The notes below the pieces were generated by a model that was given only the letters and a program-made list of their open reading frames with translations, made no database searches and was not told the DNA's origin. Below, in pieces: positions 24,304 to 32,039 of a stretch of DNA of 64,000 nt (the stretch's first letter is position 1; every line of letters begins with the position of its first letter). A program made the translations under genes and the position numbers. This stretch comes from Chloracidobacterium sp. UBA3360 (GTDB lineage Bacteria > Acidobacteriota > Blastocatellia > Pyrinomonadales > Pyrinomonadaceae), in contig DEQS01000017.1 in NCBI GenBank assembly GCA_002360555.1, forward strand, positions 4,504-68,503, read 5' to 3'.

Positions 24304-24385
24304 CCGCTCGTCTTGAAAAGAATAACCAAACTGGTATTCTGGCCGTATAAGTTTTCTCAAATCCAGCTGATCCAAAGGAGCATGT

Positions 24386-26524
24386 ATGCGAAAGATCCTC
24401 GTCCGCTTGTCCATCGTTGTCCTTGTATTTGCCGTTACGGCTTCGGCGCAAAAACGCAACATCACAGAGAAAGACCTGTTTGATTTTGCATGGGTCGCCG
24501 ACCCGCAAATATCGCCTGATGGTGGAACGGTCGCTTTCGTAAAAGTGACCGTCAACACCGCGAAGACCGGTTACGACACGTCGATCTGGACCGTCTCAAC
24601 ATCGGGCAGTGACGAACCGCGACGGCTGACCAGTACTAGCCGCGACACTTCGCCGCGTTGGTCGCCGGACGGTAAATATCTCGCGTTCGTCCGCAGCGGC
24701 GATCAGCCGGGACCGACGGCCGCACCGCAGCTATTTATGCTCGCGATGAGCGGCGGCGATTCTTGGCAAGTAACGACTCTGCCTCGCGGCGTTAACTCGC
24801 TGAGTTGGTCCCCCGACGGAAAATGGATCTCATTTGGCAACTCGCAAAACGCCGAAGAGATCGCCCGTGGCGGCAAACCCGCTCCAACTCCCGCTGACGG
24901 CCGCGAGAGCGATGTCCGCGTAATTACCCGTGCCGTGTATCGTGCTGACGGCGGCGGGTATATCGACAACAATCATCCAAACCATCTCTGGGTCATCGCC
25001 GCTCCGCGCAGCCCTGAGGATAAGCCGACGCCAAAGCAATTGACGAGCGGCAGCTATAACGAAGGCGGTTTTGTCTGGTCGCGTGACGGGTCGCAGATCT
25101 ATTACACGACCAACAGGGTGGCTGAGCAGTATTACGAGGAAACACCAAACACCGAGATCTACAGCGTCCCGTCTGCTGGCGGCGAGCCGTCGTTGTTGAC
25201 CAAAGTCGCGTTGGGCGTCGGCGGATTGAGCCTCAGTCCGGACGGCAAGAAATTTGCATTTACAGCCTCGGCGGCGATCAAACCGGTTCAATCATATACT
25301 CAACCGGACCTATGGGTTCTCGATGTTGCCGCAAACGCTCAGCCAAAAAATCTCACGACCGGTTTCGATTATGACGTTGGCGGCGGTGTTGGCGGCGATC
25401 AGGCTCCGCCACGTGCGGGCGGAGGCGGCGGTTTGACCTGGTCGCCAGACGGTAAAAATATCATCAGCGTCTATGCCAAAGAGGGCCGGGCGAATCTTGG
25501 GATGTTCGATGCCGCCACCGGAAAGATGAGCGACGTTACGAAGGGCGATCAGGCCGTTTTATCGTACAGAGCGACCCGCGACGGCGGCAAGATCATTTAT
25601 ACGCGTTCAACGCCGACCGTTATCACCGATCTCTACATTCTTGACCGTTCGAGCGGTGCGTCAAAGCAGTTGACCAAGATCAACGAAGGGCTTTTTGCCA
25701 AACTCAATCTCACCGAACCCGACGATGTCTGGTACACGAGCTTTGACGGCAAACGGGTGCAAACATGGGTTCAAAAACCGCCCAATTTTGATCCGAACAA
25801 AAAATATCCGCTTATCCTCAATATCCACGGAGGCCCGCACGCGGCGTATGGCTATGTATTTGACCACGAGTTTCAATGGATGGCCGCCAAAGGCTATGTC
25901 GTCGTTTATCCAAACCCTCGCGGCTCGACGAGTTACGGGCAGGATTTTGGAAACATCATACAGCACAACTACCCCGGCGACGATCACAAAGATCTCATGG
26001 CCGCGGTCGATGAGGTCATCAAACGCGGCTACATCGACGAGAAAAAGCTCGGGATCACCGGCGGCAGCGGCGGCGGCGTGCTGACCAACTGGGCCGTCAC
26101 AAAAACGAACCGCTTTGCTGCAGCCGTGTCGCAGCGTGATATCTCCGACTGGTCAAACTGGTGGTACACGGCGGATTTCGCACAGTTTCAACCGAGCTGG
26201 TTCAAAGGTGCCCCGTTCGAAGACCCCGGATTCAAAGAGCGGTCGGCGATCACGCATGTCGCAAATATTCAGACACCAATGATGTTCATCCTAGGCGAGG
26301 CCGACTGGCGCACGCCTCCAGCCGCAGGCGGCGAAGAGCTTTTCCGTGCCCTCAAATATCGCAAGATCCCGACCGTCATGGTCCGCTTTCCGAACGAGGG
26401 TCACGAGCTTTCCCGCTCCGGCCAACCCTGGCACCGCATTGAACGTTTGCAGCACATCGTCGGCTGGTTCGATAAATGGATAATGGGAGCGGCCAAACCG
26501 GAATACGAGGTTACGCCGCGTTAG
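24386..26524 (+). CDS. S9 family prolyl oligopeptidase-like serine peptidase
   Basis: A 712-residue exported peptidase (signal peptide 1-21, ending TASAQ) of the dipeptidyl-peptidase/acylaminoacyl-peptidase type. The N-terminal beta propeller shows WD40-like SPDGK repeats (e.g. SPRWSPDGKYLAFV, SLSPDGKKFAFT). The C-terminal alpha/beta hydrolase has PLILNIHGGPHAAYGYVF and the triad: Ser561 in ITGGSGGGVLTNW, Asp640 in GEADWRTPP and His673 in FPNEGHELSR. AAGGAGC lies just before the ATG. It ends in a four-base convergent overlap with the amidohydrolase gene. Confidence 0.94.
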   Translation: MRKILVRLSIVVLVFAVTASAQKRNITEKDLFDFAWVADPQISPDGGTVAFVKVTVNTAKTGYDTSIWTVSTSGSDEPRRLTSTSRDTSPRWSPDGKYLAFVRSGDQPGPTAAPQLFMLAMSGGDSWQVTTLPRGVNSLSWSPDGKWISFGNSQNAEEIARGGKPAPTPADGRESDVRVITRAVYRADGGGYIDNNHPNHLWVIAAPRSPEDKPTPKQLTSGSYNEGGFVWSRDGSQIYYTTNRVAEQYYEETPNTEIYSVPSAGGEPSLLTKVALGVGGLSLSPDGKKFAFTASAAIKPVQSYTQPDLWVLDVAANAQPKNLTTGFDYDVGGGVGGDQAPPRAGGGGGLTWSPDGKNIISVYAKEGRANLGMFDAATGKMSDVTKGDQAVLSYRATRDGGKIIYTRSTPTVITDLYILDRSSGASKQLTKINEGLFAKLNLTEPDDVWYTSFDGKRVQTWVQKPPNFDPNKKYPLILNIHGGPHAAYGYVFDHEFQWMAAKGYVVVYPNPRGSTSYGQDFGNIIQHNYPGDDHKDLMAAVDEVIKRGYIDEKKLGITGGSGGGVLTNWAVTKTNRFAAAVSQRDISDWSNWWYTADFAQFQPSWFKGAPFEDPGFKERSAITHVANIQTPMMFILGEADWRTPPAAGGEELFRALKYRKIPTVMVRFPNEGHELSRSGQPWHRIERLQHIVGWFDKWIMGAAKPEYEVTPR

Positions 26525-27798
26525 CTGGCGGCGTAAACAATTTTTCCGGCGACGATTGTCATCACAACATCTCGCGCATTTGACGCAAAAACGAGTGCCG
26601 TGTGGATATCGCTGACTGGTTGTTGGGCGGCATGGGTGAGCGAGATGACCGCAATGTCGGCTTGTTTGCCGGTTTCGAGCGAGCCAATTTCAGCGTCGAG
26701 GCCAAGGGCTTTGGCTCCGCCGAGGGTGGCGGTTTCGAGCATTTCCTTTGCGGGGATGAACCGCGTGCTGCCTTCGCGGTTTCTCGCGATGAGGGCGGCG
26801 AATCGTGATTCTTCGAGCATGTCGCAGACGTTGTTGCTCGCCACCGAATCGCTCCCTAAGCCCATCGCAATTCCCGCATCCAAAAACTGCTCAAACGGCG
26901 CGTAGCCGTGGCCGAATTTGGCGTTTGATTTTGGGCAATGGGCGATCTTTGCTCCGTTGGCCGCAATTTTTGCAATGTCACTGGTTGAGACCTTAACGCA
27001 ATGAGCTAGCAGCGGTTGGGTCGAGAGAACGCCAAGGCGTTCGAGATATTCGATCGGCGTGCAATGCGGACTCTGCCATTCAACGCCAAACTTTTCATAG
27101 ATCCCCTCAAAAAATCCGGTGCCTTGCGACAGCAGCTCATGTTCGTCCGCAGATTCTGCGGCGTGGATCGTCAGCGGCACGCGGTTGAGGATCGCGTATT
27201 GAGCGAGCAATTCAAAAAGCTGCGAGCTGACCGTATATGGAGCATGCGGTGAGAGGCCGACCTTTACGAGGTCTGTTTCTTCGCTTTTCAACTCTTCGAA
27301 CTTTGTAGCAAGCTTTAGAAAATCTTCCTCCGCCGTACGGTTGTCCGGGGAGAATTCCGTCTCCTGAAACACGATCCCGCGTAACCCGACCGTTTTAAGA
27401 GCGTGCAGCCCGGCGTGTCCCATCCGTCCGATGTCACCAAAACAGGTGACGCCTGCCCGAGCACCTTCGGTTGCACCCGCAACTGCCGCCGCGACGATAT
27501 CTTCGTCCGAAAGCTCTGCCCGCAAGCCATTTAGTTTTAACAACCACGCCGAAAAATCGTGCTCGACATCATCCAGTGCTCCCCGCATCGACGTGATCTC
27601 AAGATGCGAATGGCAATTTACAAAGCCCGGCAAGATCGCCGCGTTTCCATGATCCGTCAGGCCAGCCGATGGGAATTGAGACACGATGTCATCCCGCGTC
27701 CCAACACCAACGATTTTGTCACGGTCGATCGCAACGGCACCGCCCAGAATCGGCTCGGACGAGATGAGCAAAACGTACTCAGCGGCATGTATCTGCAT
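26521..27798 (-). CDS. Amidohydrolase/deaminase of the chlorohydrolase-MtaD family
   Basis: A 425-residue cytoplasmic metal-dependent hydrolase of the COG0402 type. Metal ligands are in GFVNCHSHLEITSMRG, in TIHAAESADEH, in LLAHCVKVS, and the aspartate of LGSDSVASNN; LSPHAPYTVS supplies substrate contacts. Family members deaminate S-adenosylhomocysteine/methylthioadenosine, guanine or 6-aminodeoxyfutalosine. The last fits a menaquinone-using organism, but nothing in the neighbourhood decides it. ATG at 27798 (MQIHAAEYVLLIS) is preferred over GTG at 27819. Confidence 0.88.
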   Translation of the reverse strand: MQIHAAEYVLLISSEPILGGAVAIDRDKIVGVGTRDDIVSQFPSAGLTDHGNAAILPGFVNCHSHLEITSMRGALDDVEHDFSAWLLKLNGLRAELSDEDIVAAAVAGATEGARAGVTCFGDIGRMGHAGLHALKTVGLRGIVFQETEFSPDNRTAEEDFLKLATKFEELKSEETDLVKVGLSPHAPYTVSSQLFELLAQYAILNRVPLTIHAAESADEHELLSQGTGFFEGIYEKFGVEWQSPHCTPIEYLERLGVLSTQPLLAHCVKVSTSDIAKIAANGAKIAHCPKSNAKFGHGYAPFEQFLDAGIAMGLGSDSVASNNVCDMLEESRFAALIARNREGSTRFIPAKEMLETATLGGAKALGLDAEIGSLETGKQADIAVISLTHAAQQPVSDIHTALVFASNARDVVMTIVAGKIVYAAS

Positions 27799-27965
27799 TA
27801 AACAATTAGAACAAATCACCGCCGAAAATAAAAAAGACGAGCCACGCGGTGAATATTTCGAATAATTTTACAGAAAATTTGTCCGACTTTTCTTAGTTTT
27901 TCCGCATGTGTAATCAGAGATCAAAACCAATAGATCCAAATATCAATGCACAAGGAATGACCGTC

Positions 27966-30900
27966 ATGAAAATCACACGCCAGACCCGAATTTTCGTCCT
28001 AATTTTCACCGTTTTAGCGGGGGCTTTTGTTATCACTGCCGCAATGTTGATGCCCAATTTACGGACGGCGTCCGCATCTGATCTAACTGGCCTTGATGAC
28101 AAACAGCCGGATGCTCCGCAGGCTTTTGGCGTGCAACAAAAGCTCGTGGATCCGACGCGTGAAAACAATGCGCGGCTCGGATCGAGTGTCGTGATAGGCC
28201 CCGACTTTGCTCTGGTAGGTACACATTTGGACGATGTTGGTGCAAATTCGGACCAAGGATCGGTCCTTTTCTACACGCGGACCGGTTCGACATGGACATT
28301 TCAGCAGAGGATCACAGCCTCTGACGGGACGGCAGGTGAGAGTTTTGGTGAGGAGATCGCCCTCAGCGGGAACACACTGGTGGTAGGTTTGCGGAGCGAT
28401 ACCATCGGCGGCAACGGCTCTCAGGGATCGGTGTATGTGTTTACCCGCAGCGGCAATGTTTGGACCGAGCAGCAGAAACTAACTGCTGCGGACGGAGCGA
28501 GCGGAGACCAGCTCGGCGGCGAGGTTTCGATCGACGGCGACACGGTCATCGCGGGTGCCCAAAATCATGCGGGCTCGGTCGGCACCGATCAGGGAGCCGC
28601 GTACATTTTTACCCGCAGCGGAGTTACCTGGACCCAGCAACAAAAACTCACTGTTACTGATGGTTATGGCGACGACCATTTTGGCGAACATGTCGGTATC
28701 AGTGGCGATACTGTCGTCATCGGTGTTCCCGACGCTGACATCGGGCCGCCGCCTACGCCCAATTTCGGTCAGGGTTCGGCCTATGTATTTGTCCGCAGCG
28801 GCGGCGTTTGGTCTCAGCAGCAGAAGATACTTGGCCCCGCAACTGAGGACGGATTTGCCGAAACTGTGGCGATAGATGCCGAAACCGTTGCTCTCGCAAA
28901 TACTGATTACGCTGACGCCGGCAGTCCCGATTTTGGTCAAGGCGCTGTATATATATTTACGCGCAGCTCTGCCGTCTGGTCTCAACAGCAAACGCTGACC
29001 GCGTCAGACCGTTATTTTGCCGACAGATTTGGCAACAGCATTGATATCGAAGGAGACAAGATCGTCGTCGGAGCCTCGCTTGCAAATATCGGTGCCGTAT
29101 TGGATCAAGGTGCCGCATATGTTTTCTCGCGAACGGCCGGCGTCTGGACGGAGCAAAAGAAACTGTTCGCCCCGGACGGTGAAACGAGCGACCAGTTTGG
29201 ACACAGCGTTGCCATCAGCGGCCAGGATGTGATCGCAGGGGCCTTGTTCGAAAGCTCGACCGGCGCAGCCAACTCTTTTGGTGCCGCTTATGTTTTCTCA
29301 GACGCGTTTGCGACATCGCCTGCCGGTTGTGCGTGGACGAACGACGTCCAATATCCGATCAACATACGAAATCAAGGCGCGGCCGTACAGGGCACGAGCA
29401 TATTTAGCTTTGGCGGCCTAAGCAATAATGTGGTCATGGCAAACGCCTATAAGTTTGACGGCGACAGATGGACGGCGATCGCACCGCTGCCGGTCGCTCT
29501 CTGGGGAACAGCCGTGGCTTCTGACGGCACATATTTGTACATCGCCGGTGGGCTCAACGCTGCGAACACTACCGTCAACACGCTTTACCGCTACGATCCC
29601 GTCCTGAACACATACTCGAATATGCAAAATGCGCCTTCGGCTACCTGGGTAAGTTCGGCAGCATTTGTAAACGGCAAGATCTACAAGATCGGAGGATTGA
29701 CGACAAGCGTCGGCGGCGCCGTCATTACGGTTTCTGCCTATGATATCGCCGGCAATACTTGGTCGGCCGCGGCTAACTACCCTGCCGGAGCGTTAGGCTG
29801 GATCGCAACGGCAGTCGATGGAGGCTTTATCTACTCAGCCGGCGGTACGGACGGTAATATCAGCTTTACTCAAAAAGCATATAGATATGACCCTGTCGGC
29901 AACGCTTGGAACGACGCGGCGGTCACGGATCTGCCTTCGGCTAACAATTCTCTTGCGATGGGCTTTTTGAATGGCAGCTTAGTGATCGCCGGCGGAGCGA
30001 GTCCCGACGTACTAAGATTAGATCCGGCGACGAATACGTGGGGCGGCGGCACCTCGCTTTTGCCCAATGTTTACCGAAGCCGCCAGCATCTGGCTGGCGT
30101 AATTCTAGGCAATGAATTTCACATTATCGGCGGCGTCACCAGCGGTTTCAACGGGACAAAAGACCATTTCAAACTCGTCTGCGGAAATGCACTAGCACCA
30201 CCGACAAGTTGCGGCATAGCGACATCATATACCGGTTCGGCGGTGGCCATTCCTGACAACAACGCAGCCGGTGTTGATATTCCGATCACCGTGAGCGGTA
30301 TCGGCACGGTCACCGACCTCGATTTTCGCTTTGACGGCACGCCAAACGGAGCGGCGGCGCTGCAAGGCGTCGATCACATCAACGTGGGCCAGCTCGTGTT
30401 TAAACTTAGGTCGCCGTTAGGCACCAGCCTGACATTCATCAACCGTATGTCGAGAACCACCGCTGTCGGCGGATGCGATAACGATAACCTCTCACAGGTG
30501 CTGCTCAACGATGATGCAATATTGCCTATCGACCTGCAGTGCTCAGAAAACTCGACCGTCCGGTCCGGAACGTACTCGCCGGGTGACAAATTCAGCGTCT
30601 TTAACGGCGAGCCCGCCGACGGCATCTGGACGCTCAACGTCAGCGACAATGCCTCAGGCACTACGGGCAACGTCAGACGCTTCTCACTATTGTTCGGAGC
30701 CTGCTCCACCGCCGCCGGCGTGCAAGTATCGGGGAGGGTTTTGACAGCAGAAGGACGCGGAGTCCGCGGGGCACGCGTATCGCTTGTGGATACAAACGGC
30801 GTTACGAGGAACGTCCTCACAGGCCCGCGTGGAGAGTATATCTTTGATGATGTCGAACCGGGCAAAACATACATCATCAGCGCCGCGTCACGCCGGTTCA

Positions 30901-31010
30901 CCTTCACACCGCAGGTCATACAGATCACCGACGACCTGACAAATTTCGACCTCGTTGCTCAAGGAGCCGCGGGCAATGAAAAGGAACAGCCGACGGACCG
31001 AAAGCGGTGA
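27966..31010 (+). CDS. Secreted FG-GAP/kelch/P-domain protein with C-terminal carboxypeptidase-regulatory-like domain
   Basis: About 1014 residues. The start is ATG at 27966 (MKITRQTRIFVLIF), with AAGGA nine bases upstream; an earlier ATG at 27906 would bury the signal sequence. Modules in order: signal anchor (to about 35); seven FG-GAP units (about 55-450, e.g. FGEEIALSGNTLVVG and QGSAYVFVRSG); a kelch propeller of five to six blades (about 460-755, e.g. YLYIAGGLN, KIYKIGGLT); a proprotein-convertase-like P domain (about 760-925, DFRFDGTP to ADGIWTLNVSD); and a carboxypeptidase-regulatory-like module starting VQVSGRVLTAEGRGVRGARV. Shares its first and last modules with the protein at 6665-9466. 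Likely a surface or secreted adhesin; function unproven. Confidence 0.88.
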   Translation: MKITRQTRIFVLIFTVLAGAFVITAAMLMPNLRTASASDLTGLDDKQPDAPQAFGVQQKLVDPTRENNARLGSSVVIGPDFALVGTHLDDVGANSDQGSVLFYTRTGSTWTFQQRITASDGTAGESFGEEIALSGNTLVVGLRSDTIGGNGSQGSVYVFTRSGNVWTEQQKLTAADGASGDQLGGEVSIDGDTVIAGAQNHAGSVGTDQGAAYIFTRSGVTWTQQQKLTVTDGYGDDHFGEHVGISGDTVVIGVPDADIGPPPTPNFGQGSAYVFVRSGGVWSQQQKILGPATEDGFAETVAIDAETVALANTDYADAGSPDFGQGAVYIFTRSSAVWSQQQTLTASDRYFADRFGNSIDIEGDKIVVGASLANIGAVLDQGAAYVFSRTAGVWTEQKKLFAPDGETSDQFGHSVAISGQDVIAGALFESSTGAANSFGAAYVFSDAFATSPAGCAWTNDVQYPINIRNQGAAVQGTSIFSFGGLSNNVVMANAYKFDGDRWTAIAPLPVALWGTAVASDGTYLYIAGGLNAANTTVNTLYRYDPVLNTYSNMQNAPSATWVSSAAFVNGKIYKIGGLTTSVGGAVITVSAYDIAGNTWSAAANYPAGALGWIATAVDGGFIYSAGGTDGNISFTQKAYRYDPVGNAWNDAAVTDLPSANNSLAMGFLNGSLVIAGGASPDVLRLDPATNTWGGGTSLLPNVYRSRQHLAGVILGNEFHIIGGVTSGFNGTKDHFKLVCGNALAPPTSCGIATSYTGSAVAIPDNNAAGVDIPITVSGIGTVTDLDFRFDGTPNGAAALQGVDHINVGQLVFKLRSPLGTSLTFINRMSRTTAVGGCDNDNLSQVLLNDDAILPIDLQCSENSTVRSGTYSPGDKFSVFNGEPADGIWTLNVSDNASGTTGNVRRFSLLFGACSTAAGVQVSGRVLTAEGRGVRGARVSLVDTNGVTRNVLTGPRGEYIFDDVEPGKTYIISAASRRFTFTPQVIQITDDLTNFDLVAQGAAGNEKEQPTDRKR

Positions 31011-31014
31011 TCTC

Positions 31015-31587
31015 CTATTTCAGCGTGGTCGACGTACGATAGCGGTCGAGGATCGAGGAGACGTAGTTTTTTGTTGAGGGGATGGCGATGCGGGAGACGA
31101 AATCGGGTTCGGAGAGGGTTGCGGTGTCGGTGTCTTTGGTCCATTCTTCGACGCGGCTGGGGCCGGCGTTGTAGGCGGCGAGGGTCATGGCGGTTTCGGC
31201 GGGGCGGCCGCGATATTGTTCGCGGAGCTTTTCGAGATACCAGCAGCCGGTTTGGATGTTGCGTTCGGGGTCGGAGAAAAATACTTTGACGTTGTCGGCG
31301 GCCTGTTTTTCGTATTCTTTAAGGCCCGTTTCTTTTGCCCATTCGCGGGCGACGACGGGCGTCACCTGCATCAAACCGACCTCGTCCGCCGCACCGATCT
31401 TCCAGCCGCGAAACCAAGTCTCTTCGTAGATCAGGCTCCAGACGAGCTTTTCATCGAGCCGATAGACTCGCGATTGACGGGCGATCAGTTCGTCGTAACG
31501 GTGGACCCAGTAATCAGGGAAAAAGATACCCGCCGACGCTGTGATGGCGGTCAGGACTATCAGGATCGAGACCAAATATCTAAACAT
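31015..31587 (-). CDS. Membrane-anchored lytic transglycosylase (SLT domain)
   Basis: A 190-residue protein: an N-terminal membrane anchor (MFRYLVSILIVLTAITASAG) and a single SLT domain, with the catalytic glutamate at about E56 in LIYEETWFRGWKIG, the GLMQ motif in ADEVGLMQVTPVVAREW, and LAAYNAGPSRVEEW. It resembles the EmtA/MltE-like short enzymes that trim peptidoglycan. The open frame continues upstream to 31788, but that extension lies within the small gene at 31634-31858 and precedes the signal anchor, so ATG at 31587 is chosen. It ends four bases from the convergent FG-GAP/kelch gene. Confidence 0.9.
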   Translation of the reverse strand: MFRYLVSILIVLTAITASAGIFFPDYWVHRYDELIARQSRVYRLDEKLVWSLIYEETWFRGWKIGAADEVGLMQVTPVVAREWAKETGLKEYEKQAADNVKVFFSDPERNIQTGCWYLEKLREQYRGRPAETAMTLAAYNAGPSRVEEWTKDTDTATLSEPDFVSRIAIPSTKNYVSSILDRYRTSTTLK

Positions 31588-31633
31588 AGCTACAGGAGGC
31601 AGCAGCACAAAGCAGTAGGCACGAAGACGCCGG

Positions 31634-31858
31634 CTAGCTTTTTGCCAATTTAGCTTCGGACTTTTGACGCTCGACCGGAGCTTTGGTTTTCGCGGGCCGC
31701 ACGTCACCGTTAGTTGACGGTTTATCGACGATGCCCGCGACAGGATCATTTCCCGCACGGACGCGTTCGGCGAACAGGTCGACGTCATAATCGGCTTCGA
31801 GAGCCATCTCTTGGCGGATCTCGAGCAAGATCTCTAAAAACTTTGGCCTACGGTACAT
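31634..31858 (-). CDS. Small conserved-looking protein of unknown function
   Basis: A 74-residue frame starting ATG at 31858. The N-terminal half (RRPKFLEILLEIRQEMALEA, then DYDVDLFAERVR) looks like a real amphipathic-helical domain; the C-terminal half is polar and lysine/proline-rich. It ends 46 bases before the lytic transglycosylase start and shares its direction. I do not recognise a family. The helix-rich start and its position support a real gene. Confidence 0.6.
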   Translation of the reverse strand: MYRRPKFLEILLEIRQEMALEADYDVDLFAERVRAGNDPVAGIVDKPSTNGDVRPAKTKAPVERQKSEAKLAKS

Positions 31859-31910
31859 AACGCGTCACTACCAACAATTGTTGATCGTTGCGGGTGTTTC
31901 GTCAAACGAA

Positions 31911-32011
31911 CGGCCTTTGCGTTTTACTCTGCGGCCTTTGCGGCTTGGCGTGAGGAAGCCGATCTAACGCAAAGACGCTAAGGCCGCAAAGGAAATCCTA
32001 AGTAAGAAAAA
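31911..32011. repeat. Intergenic inverted repeat of CTTTGCG units (copy B)
   Basis: Related to copy A at 23281: CTTTGCGGC and TTGGCGTGAG on the left, TAACGCAAAGACGCTAAGG then CCGCAAAGG on the right, then the same CCTAAGTAAGAAAAA tail. It fills the gap between the GGDEF-EAL gene stop and the small gene at 31634-31858. Confidence 0.72.
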
Positions 32012-32039
32012 ACAAAATATCTTAAAGTCGGGAGATTAC

